From Siminovitchia fortis (GTDB lineage: Bacteria > Bacillota > Bacilli > Bacillales > Bacillaceae_C), in contig NZ_QYTU02000009.1 in the NCBI RefSeq assembly GCF_003605365.2, forward strand, positions 29,715-93,714: a DNA stretch of 64,000 nucleotides, read 5' to 3'. Positions within the stretch are counted from its first letter, which is position 1, and each line of letters begins with the position of its first letter. The notes beneath the pieces were generated by a model. That model did no database searches. It was not told the origin of the DNA and saw only the letters and a program-made list of their open reading frames with translations. The position numbers and the translations under genes were made by a program. Positions 16,923 through 24,349 of the stretch are shown one piece after another.

Positions 16923-19900
16923 TTAATTCTCTTCTATTTCTCTGCGGTTTTTCTTGAATAACTTAGACAATACTTCATATACGATTGGCACAATGATCAG
17001 AGTGAGTAATGTCGAACTTGCCAAACCGCCGATGACGGTGATTCCAAGACCTCTTGAAATCAACCCTCCTCCGCCATTGCCAAGCGCCAATGGAATCAGC
17101 GCGCCAATTGTAGCAATTGCGGTCATCAGGATTGGGCGGAGACGCGTTGCCCCGGCTTCCAATACCGCCTGGCGCATTGTCAATCCGGCCCGTTCCATTC
17201 GGACAATCCGGTCAACCAGAACGATGGCGTTCGTCACAACAATACCGATCAGCATCAATAACCCCATCATAACGGAGACTGAGATGGTTTCACCGGCAAG
17301 GAACAAGCCGGCAAAAGCTCCGATTACGGTAAATGGCAGTGAGAAAAGAATAGCAAATGGCGCAACACCTTCATGGAAGGTAACAACAAGGATGAAATAT
17401 ACAATGGCGACCGCTGCCAGCATGGCCATGCCAAGCTGTGTAAATGTTTCATCCATATCTGCCTGCACGCCTGCAGTTTCGACAGTCACGCCTTTTGGCA
17501 GATCCAATTGATCTACTTTTTTACCAATTTGTGAAGTAACTTTAGAAATGTCATCGCCTTTCACTTTCCCTGAAACCGTTGCATAATATTCGCCTTTACT
17601 GCGGTCAAGTGTATTGTACGTGGATCCTTTCTTCACTTTGACGAGATCTGAAAGCGGCACTGTATCACCAAGCGCTGTTGGAATTTTCTTATCCAGAAGT
17701 TCATCTACAGTATCCGGCTGATCCGCTTGTTCTTGCTGAACAATGACATCTAAAGAATTTCCATCCTTTTCCACTGTCGTCAAGACATCTTTAGTTTTTT
17801 GCGGATTTAACATCATTGCGAGCTGCCCTGTTGTCAATCCGTATTTCAGCAATTCAGCCTGTTCCACCCTAAATGTATATTTGACAAAAGCCTCCTCGGC
17901 ACTGGAAGAAACATCTTTAAGTCCATCATTTTTCTTCATGATGTCTTCTACCCGTTCAACCGATTCGTTCAGTTTATTTAAGTTTTCGCTGTAAAGTGTG
18001 TAACTCACCTCATTGGTGGTGCCTGACATTGACGAGAAGTCCTGGTTTTTCCAAGTTCCTGATTGATCAAGCGTCGTTACATACTTTTCTATTTTTTCCC
18101 TTGCCTCTGGGAAGTTCTCCATATCCGGGTCAAAAATCAAAAACATTAAGGCTCCGCCGGCGCCTCCGCCCATCATGGCAGCGGAAGGATCCCCCGCTTC
18201 TGTGACAGACACTTGCACAATGTCAATATCATCACGCTTCAGCATTTTATCTTCAACAACTTTAACATTTTCCAGGGTGTCCTCACGCAGTTCCCCTGCT
18301 TTTGGCGTGTACGTTAAATACATCACTTTTTCTTCGTCGCTGCCCAAAAAGCTGAAACCAATAAGCGGCGTTAACGCCAAGCTGCCCGCAAGTAAAGCAA
18401 TCGCAAGCACTGACGCAATGATTTTATGGTTAAGAACCCCATTAAGAAATCTCTTATACCCATTTGCCAGTTTCCCGGGACCTTTGTGGCTTTTTTCGGT
18501 TTTTTCGCCATACAACTTCTTTTTAAACAAGAAATGCGAAAGAGCTGGCACAATGGTAATCGCCACAAGCAACGAGGCCCCAAGCGCAAAGGCCATTGTC
18601 AAGGCGAACGGCATGAACAATTCGCCGACCATTCCGCCGACAAAAATCATCGGAGCAAAGACAGCAACCGTCACTAATGTCGATGACATAATCGGTTTGA
18701 ACATTTCGATGGTCGCTTCGCGTATAAGTGCGCGGCCGTTTAGTTTTTCCTCTTTCAAATGCAAGCGCCGGTAAATATTTTCAACAACGACAATCGAATC
18801 ATCGATGACCCGGCCAATCGCAACCGTAACCGCACCGAGCGTCATAATATTCAACGTGATATCCAACCAGTTCAATAGCATTAATGCCATGAAAATTGAT
18901 ACTGGAATTGATATGATCGAAATAAGCGTTGATTTAAAATCCCGGAGGAAAAGAAGGATGATTAGTATAGCGATCAATCCGCCAAATAACGCTTTTTCAA
19001 TCATCGTTGCCACGGAATCCTCGATCGGTTCTCCCTGGTCAAGCGTTACATCAATGGAAAGGCCATCATACTTCGACTTTTCTTCTTTAATTAATTTCTT
19101 TACTTTATTGACAACATCAACCGTGTTCGCCTGCTGATCTTTGACAATTTGAATTGCAATGGCATCTTTTCCGTTTGTACGGGAAACCGATTCAACCTTC
19201 CCGACTGTCTTGACTTTTGCGATGTCGCCAAGCTTCACAAATGGCGATGGATTGGCAGCAGACGGCGTGACAGGAATTAACATATCCTTCAATTCTTTGA
19301 CAGTCATGAATTTGCCGTCAATTTCAACAGCCTGCTCGCCTTCCTTAAACTCATAAAGTCCTAATGAAACGTCCATGTTGCTGGCTTGGATCATTTCTTT
19401 GACTTTATCTTCCGTCAAATCCAATTCATCCAATTTCGCTTTATCGTACGTGAGGTCCACTTCTTCGATATGCTGGCCGGTGATGGTAGCGGAGGCCACT
19501 CCATCAAGCTTTTCGATTTTCGGCAGCAAACCTTCTTCTACTGTTGACGTTAATTCAACAATATCTTCTTTTGAGCTGCTGACACTCAGGGCAATAACCG
19601 GCATCATGTTCATGCTGATGGCGGATGTTGTCGGCTCCTCTGCCCCTTCCGGCAATTCAACATTATCCAAAGCCGATTTTAATTCCCTTTTCGCCTCATC
19701 CATATCGATCCCATATTCATACTCCACCTGGATGCTCGCCATATTGGAATAGGAATTGGAATAAACAGCTTTCACATGGTCCAGGCCTTCTGTCGCTTTT
19801 TCTATCGGCATGGAGACTTCTTCCATTACCTGTTCAGGAGTCGCTCCTGGATATACACCCGTTACCATTAAAAAAGGAATGGAGATATCCGGGATCGTCT

Positions 19901-20006
19901 CCGTTTTCATTCGTGTCCCCGAGTAAATACCGGATACCGTAATGATGATTGTTAACAGCCATACCGCAAGTTTATTCTTTAAGACAAAATTGACTAACCC
20001 GTTCAC
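16923..20006 (-). CDS. swrC: RND-family efflux permease, SwrC (YerP)-like
   Basis: A 1027-residue inner-membrane proton-driven exporter. It has the RND layout: an N-terminal segment (FVLKNKLAVWLLTIIITVSGIYSG), a large extracytoplasmic loop with GVYPGATPEQVMEEVSMPIE, a block of membrane helices with LGAVTVAIGRVIDDSIVVVENIYR (Asp pair in TM4), then a second loop and helix block. In B. subtilis the homologue gives resistance to surfactin and other amphiphiles. No adaptor or outer-membrane partner is encoded nearby, as expected in Gram-positives. Divergent from a TetR gene whose operator sits inside its promoter. It ends in a dispersed repeat. Confidence 0.93.
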   Translation of the reverse strand: MNGLVNFVLKNKLAVWLLTIIITVSGIYSGTRMKTETIPDISIPFLMVTGVYPGATPEQVMEEVSMPIEKATEGLDHVKAVYSNSYSNMASIQVEYEYGIDMDEAKRELKSALDNVELPEGAEEPTTSAISMNMMPVIALSVSSSKEDIVELTSTVEEGLLPKIEKLDGVASATITGQHIEEVDLTYDKAKLDELDLTEDKVKEMIQASNMDVSLGLYEFKEGEQAVEIDGKFMTVKELKDMLIPVTPSAANPSPFVKLGDIAKVKTVGKVESVSRTNGKDAIAIQIVKDQQANTVDVVNKVKKLIKEEKSKYDGLSIDVTLDQGEPIEDSVATMIEKALFGGLIAILIILLFLRDFKSTLISIISIPVSIFMALMLLNWLDITLNIMTLGAVTVAIGRVIDDSIVVVENIYRRLHLKEEKLNGRALIREATIEMFKPIMSSTLVTVAVFAPMIFVGGMVGELFMPFALTMAFALGASLLVAITIVPALSHFLFKKKLYGEKTEKSHKGPGKLANGYKRFLNGVLNHKIIASVLAIALLAGSLALTPLIGFSFLGSDEEKVMYLTYTPKAGELREDTLENVKVVEDKMLKRDDIDIVQVSVTEAGDPSAAMMGGGAGGALMFLIFDPDMENFPEAREKIEKYVTTLDQSGTWKNQDFSSMSGTTNEVSYTLYSENLNKLNESVERVEDIMKKNDGLKDVSSSAEEAFVKYTFRVEQAELLKYGLTTGQLAMMLNPQKTKDVLTTVEKDGNSLDVIVQQEQADQPDTVDELLDKKIPTALGDTVPLSDLVKVKKGSTYNTLDRSKGEYYATVSGKVKGDDISKVTSQIGKKVDQLDLPKGVTVETAGVQADMDETFTQLGMAMLAAVAIVYFILVVTFHEGVAPFAILFSLPFTVIGAFAGLFLAGETISVSVMMGLLMLIGIVVTNAIVLVDRIVRMERAGLTMRQAVLEAGATRLRPILMTAIATIGALIPLALGNGGGGLISRGLGITVIGGLASSTLLTLIIVPIVYEVLSKLFKKNRREIEEN

Positions 20007-20024
20007 AATTACACCTGCCCAAAA

Positions 20025-20053
20025 TTGACTTTTTCCTTACCGTTTCCTATAAT
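20025..20053 (+). promoter_or_regulatory. promoter of the tetR gene
   Basis: TTGACT (20025-20030), 17-bp spacer, TATAAT (20048-20053). It reads toward the TetR gene; the operator starts at the next base. Confidence 0.85.
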
Positions 20054-20077
20054 AATGACCGGTTGGTCATTTGTCAA
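20049..20077 (-). promoter_or_regulatory. promoter of the RND exporter
   Basis: On the minus strand TTGACA (20077-20072), 17-bp spacer, TATTAT (20054-20049). Its -10 overlaps the -10 of the opposing tetR promoter, and its spacer is the operator. Confidence 0.8.
20054..20071. promoter_or_regulatory. TetR-type operator
   Basis: AATGACCGGTTGGTCATT, 7-bp arms around a 4-bp centre. It fills the -35/-10 spacer of the exporter promoter and abuts the -10 of tetR, so one bound dimer could repress both genes. Confidence 0.85.
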
Positions 20078-20104
20078 TGAATACCCGGGGAGCGATCGAT
20101 TAAA

Positions 20105-20929
20105 ATGGCAAAAAAACAGTTAATCATGGAGAAGGCATTGGAGCTTTTTGCCAAGCAAGGATTTGAATCTACGTCTGTTCAGCAAATAACAGAACATTGC
20201 GGCATTTCCAAAGGTGCATTCTACCTGTCCTTCAAGTCGAAGGACGAATTGATATTAGAGTTGCTTGATCATTTTACGATGCAGGATTTATTAGAAATTG
20301 ACTACTTGGTCAGAAATACAGAAAATGAGACTCTCTTATATGATTTTTATCAGGCAACGTTTGATTCTTTTCAAAAGCACTCGGACTTCGCCAAAATATT
20401 TCTTAAGGAGCAGATGCATACACTTGATGAAAAGTTTGTAAATAAAATGCGCACCTATGAAAAATCATTCGAGGAAGTAATTTTAACCATAGTGGAACGG
20501 TTGTACCGCGAGGAAATCAAAGAAGCCAAATATGATTTAATCTATTGCATCAAGGGATTTTTGAATACTTATTCACAGATTCTTTTATTCAGTGATGCAC
20601 CGGTTGATTTAGAATTGCTTTCCCAATCGCTTGTGGAAAAAACCAATATACTGGCAAGGCATACGACCATTCCCTTTATTACAAAAGAAATAGCGCAGGT
20701 TTGTCCGGCAAGCGAAAAAGCAACGAAAGAACAAATTCTTGAACTGATTCAAGAAAAGATGGAGGAAATGGAAGATTCAATCGAAAAAGAATCACTTGTC
20801 CTGTTAAAAGAACATTTGCTGAAGCCGGCCCTCAGCCCCGCCATCGTGAAAGGCTTGCTGGAGAATATCCGCCACCACCCTCATTGTAAATGGATCTCCT
20901 ATTTGCTTCGGCGTTATTGGGAAATGTGA
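20105..20929 (+). CDS. TetR/AcrR-family regulator (YerO-like)
   Basis: A 274-residue protein with an N-terminal helix-turn-helix (IMEKALELFAKQGFESTSVQQITEHCGISKGAFYLSFKSKDELI, residues about 7-50) and a long effector-binding C-terminus. It is longer than the usual ~190-200 residues, with an extra helical tail (EQILELIQEKMEEMEDSIEKESLVLLKEHLL). Divergent from the RND exporter and sharing an operator with it, so it very probably represses the pump and itself, released by an amphiphilic drug. Two ATG-proximal GGGGAG bases serve as the ribosome binding site at long spacing. Confidence 0.9.
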   Translation: MAKKQLIMEKALELFAKQGFESTSVQQITEHCGISKGAFYLSFKSKDELILELLDHFTMQDLLEIDYLVRNTENETLLYDFYQATFDSFQKHSDFAKIFLKEQMHTLDEKFVNKMRTYEKSFEEVILTIVERLYREEIKEAKYDLIYCIKGFLNTYSQILLFSDAPVDLELLSQSLVEKTNILARHTTIPFITKEIAQVCPASEKATKEQILELIQEKMEEMEDSIEKESLVLLKEHLLKPALSPAIVKGLLENIRHHPHCKWISYLLRRYWEM

Positions 20930-21000
20930 GTTTTTCAGTGAAAATACCCTAAAAAGGACAATGATTACTGTATTATAAATCGGATAATTGTGTGGCAAAA

Positions 21001-21044
21001 AACCGAGTGAACGTAAAGGTATCTTTACATTCACTCGGTTTTTT
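21001..21044 (+). terminator. terminator hairpin containing a regulatory dyad
   Basis: AACCGAGTGAA / TTCACTCGGTT stem followed by TTTTTT; the inner part is GTAAAG / CTTTAC with a GTAT loop, giving an almost continuous 18-bp stem with one mismatch. It ends the tetR transcript. Confidence 0.8.
21013..21028. repeat. dyad GTAAAGGTATCTTTAC, copy 1
   Basis: A 16-bp inverted repeat at the tip of the terminator hairpin; an identical copy lies 44 bp downstream, before the XRE gene. Confidence 0.8.
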
Positions 21045-21056
21045 GCCAATATAAAT

Positions 21057-21072
21057 GTAAAGGTATCTTTAC
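21057..21072. promoter_or_regulatory. dyad GTAAAGGTATCTTTAC, copy 2 (probable operator)
   Basis: Identical to the dyad at 21013-21028, placed 21 bp before the XRE start codon and just upstream of its GGAGG. Probably the autoregulatory operator of the XRE protein. Confidence 0.65.
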
Positions 21073-21092
21073 TTTATATGGAGGTTTGATTA

Positions 21093-21302
21093 ATGACAGT
21101 AGTTAACCATATTAGAGAAATCCGCAAAAAGAAGGGGATAACTCAAATTAAAATGGCTGAGGATCTGCAAGTCACTCGTCAAACTATAAATGCAATTGAA
21201 AAAAACAAGTATAATCCCAGTCTTGAATTAGCATTAAAAATAGTTGCATATTTTGATATGCCAATCGATGAAATATTTACTTTAGAGGAGGATGACAAAT
21301 GA
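21093..21302 (+). CDS. small XRE-family transcriptional regulator
   Basis: A 69-residue protein that is almost entirely one helix-turn-helix domain (IREIRKKKGITQIKMAEDLQVTRQTINAIEKNKYNPSLELALKIVAYF). This is the compact class whose genes are typically followed by a small membrane protein. ATG 21093 has GGAGG at 9-nt spacing. Its stop overlaps the start of the next gene by 4 bp (ATGA), so the two are translationally coupled. Two identical 16-bp dyads precede it, suggesting autoregulation. Confidence 0.92.
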   Translation: MTVVNHIREIRKKKGITQIKMAEDLQVTRQTINAIEKNKYNPSLELALKIVAYFDMPIDEIFTLEEDDK

Positions 21303-21721
21303 GTGTAAAAGACAGAAAAAAACGGAGAAGAATTTTAGAAAAATGGACGCCATTCTTTATTATAACTTGTACTTTTATAGGTGCTGTTCTGGGTTCATTT
21401 CTTTTCTATTTTTTTCAAGGTGAATTTCCGTATGAGGTACTTACAGGTGGTTTTGTAGCAACTATTATTTTGACAGTAATTCAAGTAATTAAACAAAAAC
21501 GAAAAAAAGATAATTTGCCCGAAGCAGATGAACGAGTCATCCACAATGTTTTCCGTTTTTTTGCATATTCATCACATATTTCCTTAGCATCTTTATTTGT
21601 GGCTTTAGCAGTTTTTACGCTATTAGGATACGAGTCTATTTCAATTCTTTATCTATGGATATTTTTCTTTTCGTATATTTGGATAGTAGGGATCGGTGCC
21701 CTTATCATTAAAAGAAGGTAA
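21299..21721 (+). CDS. small membrane protein coupled to the XRE regulator
   Basis: A 140-residue integral membrane protein with four predicted segments (FFIITCTFIGAVLGSFLFYFF; YEVLTGGFVATIILTVIQVI; HISLASLFVALAVFTLLGY; ILYLWIFFFSYIWIVGIGALII) and basic cytoplasmic loops (KDRKKRRRILEKW, KQKRKKDN). The ATG overlaps the XRE stop. Such pairs are common in Firmicutes; the membrane partner often has unknown function. More A/T-rich than the flanking genes. No enzyme motif seen. Confidence 0.8.
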   Translation: MSVKDRKKRRRILEKWTPFFIITCTFIGAVLGSFLFYFFQGEFPYEVLTGGFVATIILTVIQVIKQKRKKDNLPEADERVIHNVFRFFAYSSHISLASLFVALAVFTLLGYESISILYLWIFFFSYIWIVGIGALIIKRR

Positions 21722-21757
21722 ATATGATTAAAAAACCCGATTTTAACTAAGAACATA

Positions 21758-22324
21758 TTAATCTATCACCATATTGTAAAATTCACCAGGTTTTATTCGT
21801 TTAATCTTTCCAATCGTTTCAGGAAAGCGTCTAGTATTATTCGTCACTATGTATGAACAGTTCTCTTGAATAGCCGTTACCCAGACATGAACATCTTGTT
21901 CATCATACTGACGTAACGGCTTCTGCAATCCGTTTTCTTCGGCTAAAAGAACAGCCTTTTCAGTTGAAAGTTCACTGATTTCTGCAAGGGCCTTTCCAAT
22001 TTTCATCTCGTTTCGCCTGACAATTTCCCAATGGTGACGACCAACCCTGCTATTTACAGCAGGGGAATTTTCCAGGATGGGATAAACGAAATGATTCAAG
22101 AAACCTTCAACTATTTCAATTGGATAAATAGCCCCACCGATTCCATCATGTGTTGCATTTCGCAGGAATTCCATTAAACATACTCTTGAGATAACCACTC
22201 GATAATCAATGGTCTGAGCTGCCATGGTTAGTATTTGACGGTTGATTCCTTCTCCTCGAATGGCTCCACAAAGTACAGTTGTATCAAGCAAAACAATTGG
22301 GGAGGATGAATTATAGGAAGTCAT
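21758..22324 (-). CDS. PIN-domain protein (putative toxin ribonuclease)
   Basis: About 188 residues. The PIN fold is suggested by conserved acids: VLLDTTVLCGAI (Asp14), SRVCLMEFLRN (Glu), YDEQDVHVWVTAIQENCSYIVTNNTRRFP (acid cluster and TNN/RRF end motif). PIN toxins cleave RNA with Mg2+. The chosen ATG at 22324 has GGGGAGG at 9 nt and overlaps the upstream gene by 14 bp; an upstream start at 22360 would extend the overlap without a ribosome binding site. The tight coupling to a DNA-binding partner suggests a toxin-antitoxin pair. Confidence 0.8.
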   Translation of the reverse strand: MTSYNSSSPIVLLDTTVLCGAIRGEGINRQILTMAAQTIDYRVVISRVCLMEFLRNATHDGIGGAIYPIEIVEGFLNHFVYPILENSPAVNSRVGRHHWEIVRRNEMKIGKALAEISELSTEKAVLLAEENGLQKPLRQYDEQDVHVWVTAIQENCSYIVTNNTRRFPETIGKIKRIKPGEFYNMVID

Positions 22325-22964
22325 CGTCATTAACCTCCCCATATTGGGCATTGAATTCATTTAGCTGATGTTCAAAGGCTTTCCGCTTTCTTGCTTCTTC
22401 AAGAGTGATTTTGAAATATTTTTTTGGAATACGCCAACGATTGCCTTCTGTTTTTTTAGCATCCGGATATTTCCCTTTTTCGCACCAACGCCGAATCGTT
22501 TGATCAGATACGCCGATAATTTTAGCAGCTTCAAGCGTACTATAACTATTCGCATAGTCCACTTCTTCCTGCAGTGGTATAGTTGTAGCCGAACTTGGCA
22601 TAACAGACACCCGCATCTGCGTTTGTCCGGCTATAATTTTGGCCAGAATTCCCTTTCGGTCTAACTCAGGAATCACTTCGGAAAGTTTTTCAACGTAATC
22701 CACCAGGTTTTCGTAAGCTGCCGTAGTGTCTTTACTTTTTAGGGATTCGTAAATTTTTTTATCTTGTGCACGAATGCGAATTATGAACTCGTTGGAGGGC
22801 AGATCTATTTTCACTTCATCTAAAAATGCTGTTGGGAGCCCTAATTTTGATAATGTTCCTTCAATCAGTCTTTTGAATAAAACCAAGGCGTTTTCAGAAT
22901 GGTTTTGCTCTTTTAAAATGGCGACTGTTTCCCATAATACTTCTTCTTCATGTTCTTGAGACAT
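22311..22964 (-). CDS. excisionase-type HTH protein, putative antitoxin
   Basis: A 217-residue protein. The C-terminal part has a MerR/excisionase-like helix-turn-helix (YSTLEAAKIIGVSDQTIRRWCEKGKYPDAKKTEGNRWRIPKKYF, about residues 140-185). The N-terminal two thirds are helical and not recognised. The acidic/aromatic tail (FEHQLNEFNAQYGEVNDDDFL) could bind the PIN partner, as antitoxin tails often do. ATG 22964 follows AGGAGGTGGGATTCTC. A promoter-like TTGATT-18-TATACT lies at 22987-23016. Reading as an antitoxin is inference from arrangement. Confidence 0.75.
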   Translation of the reverse strand: MSQEHEEEVLWETVAILKEQNHSENALVLFKRLIEGTLSKLGLPTAFLDEVKIDLPSNEFIIRIRAQDKKIYESLKSKDTTAAYENLVDYVEKLSEVIPELDRKGILAKIIAGQTQMRVSVMPSSATTIPLQEEVDYANSYSTLEAAKIIGVSDQTIRRWCEKGKYPDAKKTEGNRWRIPKKYFKITLEEARKRKAFEHQLNEFNAQYGEVNDDDFL

Positions 22965-22986
22965 GAGAATCCCACCTCCTGCTTAC

Positions 22987-23016
22987 AGTATATACAATTT
23001 CATGTTGGGTAATCAA
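22987..23016 (-). promoter_or_regulatory. promoter of the HTH/PIN pair
   Basis: On the minus strand TTGATT (23016-23011), 18-bp spacer, TATACT (22992-22987), 22 bp before the start codon. Confidence 0.55.
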
Positions 23017-23478
23017 CGAGTTTTCAACATATCCAACACTCACAACATACGAGTTCTCCGTTAGTTCCTCACATGCAGTAATATTTGCCTGCAAAAGAGA
23101 ATTCCATAAATCTTTACTGCCTGGGGTTTGGAATGATCACCTTTACATAAGCCCTCCATAGAGAGAGTGTATTAAACAAAAGTTTTCCATATATTTTAAA
23201 AGGAGTGCCATTGTCTTGAAAGGACATTCACCAGTGTCGCAGATGAGACGGAAAAAGGTTACTTGATCATTTCCCTAATTGGGTACAAACTGACTATGAA
23301 TGGGTGTATGAAGAAGTCTACGGTGCTGTTTTTCCACATTGACCAAGGCCGCGGAAGACTTTTTTAACCCTTTTTCCAAACTTTTTTCCGATTAACCCAA
23401 TTTTTTAGCCAATGACTTTTATCTGTTCTATAGGTAAAATGGTGGTAGATTTAATTATAATTCAAAGTGGGGAAAATA
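23017..23478. other. intergenic region with a possible coding remnant
   Basis: No intact gene. A short frame at about 23260-23338 reads LLDHFPNWVQTDYEWVYEEVYGAVFPH before a stop, which looks protein-like, but it is bounded by stops and has no start. It may be the remains of a decayed gene. The last 60 bp serve the HAD gene (GTGGGG ribosome binding site). Confidence 0.35.
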
Positions 23479-24267
23479 ATGATTAAGGCAATTTTTTTTG
23501 ATTTGGACGATACACTTTTATGGGATAAAAGAAGTGTAAAAGAAGCATTTGCCGCAACGTGCAGAGCGGCTGAAGAACGGTGCGGATTAAATCCGGATGA
23601 ATTGGAAGAAGCGGTTCGGGAGAAGGCAAGAGAACTCTATTCTTCCTATGAAACTTATCCTTTTACCCAAATGATCGGCATCAATCCGTTTGAAGGCTTG
23701 TGGGGGGACTTCCGCGACGAGACAGAGGATTTTCAAAAGCTGAGCAAAATTGTTCCGGAATATCGCAAAAATGCCTGGACATTGGGATTAAAGCAATTGG
23801 GCGTAGATGATCCGGATTTGGGCGCCGAGCTGGGCGAACTTTTTCCAAAAAACCGAAGGAAAGTTCCATTCGTATATGAGGACACATTCCAGGTACTCGA
23901 CGAATTGAAAAAGGATTACCTTCTCGTGCTTATTACAAACGGATCACCAGATTTGCAGAATACTAAGCTGGCCATCACCCCGGAGCTCGCTCCATACTTT
24001 GACCATATCGTCATTTCCGGCGGCTACGGAAAAGGAAAGCCTGACAAAGGTATATTCGAACATGCCCTGTCTCTGGTCTCTTTAGAAAAAAACAAAGTAA
24101 TCATGGTAGGCGACAACTTAAATACGGATATCCTCGGAGCCAATCGTGCGGGTATCAAGTCTGTTTGGATTAACAGAGAGGAAAAAGAGCGGAGCGAAGT
24201 AGAGCCCTCCTATGAAATCCAGCAGCTGAGCGACCTTTATGAACTTTTAGACAAAATAAACGACTGA
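23479..24267 (+). CDS. HAD-superfamily hydrolase
   Basis: A 262-residue phosphatase of the YjjG/YsaA-like haloacid dehalogenase group. Motif I is [11 protein letters not shown] (nucleophile Asp plus general acid Asp), motif II LVLITNG, the motif III lysine lies in [10 protein letters not shown], and motif IV is [18 protein letters not shown] helical cap domain sits between motifs I and II. The substrate is probably a small phosphate ester or nucleotide, unproven. ATG 23479 with GTGGGGA upstream is used in place of the in-frame GTG at 23467. Confidence 0.92.
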   Translation: MIKAIFFDLDDTLLWDKRSVKEAFAATCRAAEERCGLNPDELEEAVREKARELYSSYETYPFTQMIGINPFEGLWGDFRDETEDFQKLSKIVPEYRKNAWTLGLKQLGVDDPDLGAELGELFPKNRRKVPFVYEDTFQVLDELKKDYLLVLITNGSPDLQNTKLAITPELAPYFDHIVISGGYGKGKPDKGIFEHALSLVSLEKNKVIMVGDNLNTDILGANRAGIKSVWINREEKERSEVEPSYEIQQLSDLYELLDKIND

Positions 24268-24291
24268 CAAACCTGTGCTTGTCAGTTTTTT
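24264..24291 (+). terminator. terminator of the HAD gene
   Basis: CTGACAA / TTGTCAG stem overlapping the stop codon, followed by TTTTTT. Confidence 0.85.
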
Positions 24292-24299
24292 CATACACC

Positions 24300-24340
24300 A
24301 AAAAAGACAGGTATTACGAACAATCCGTAATACCTGTCTT
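24300..24340 (-). terminator. terminator of yhgE
   Basis: Perfect 15-bp stem AAGACAGGTATTACG / CGTAATACCTGTCTT with a 7-nt loop, then TTTTT on the minus strand. Confidence 0.9.
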
Positions 24341-24349
24341 CGATTTTAC

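Noticed and set aside
18175..18774. Plus-strand ORF of 199 codons opposite swrC
   Set aside because: Shadow frame of a complete RND exporter; no family features.
21013..21072. Paired 16-bp dyads considered as attachment sites of an integrated element
   Set aside because: They are only 44 bp apart with no integrase nearby; operator or terminator function explains them better.
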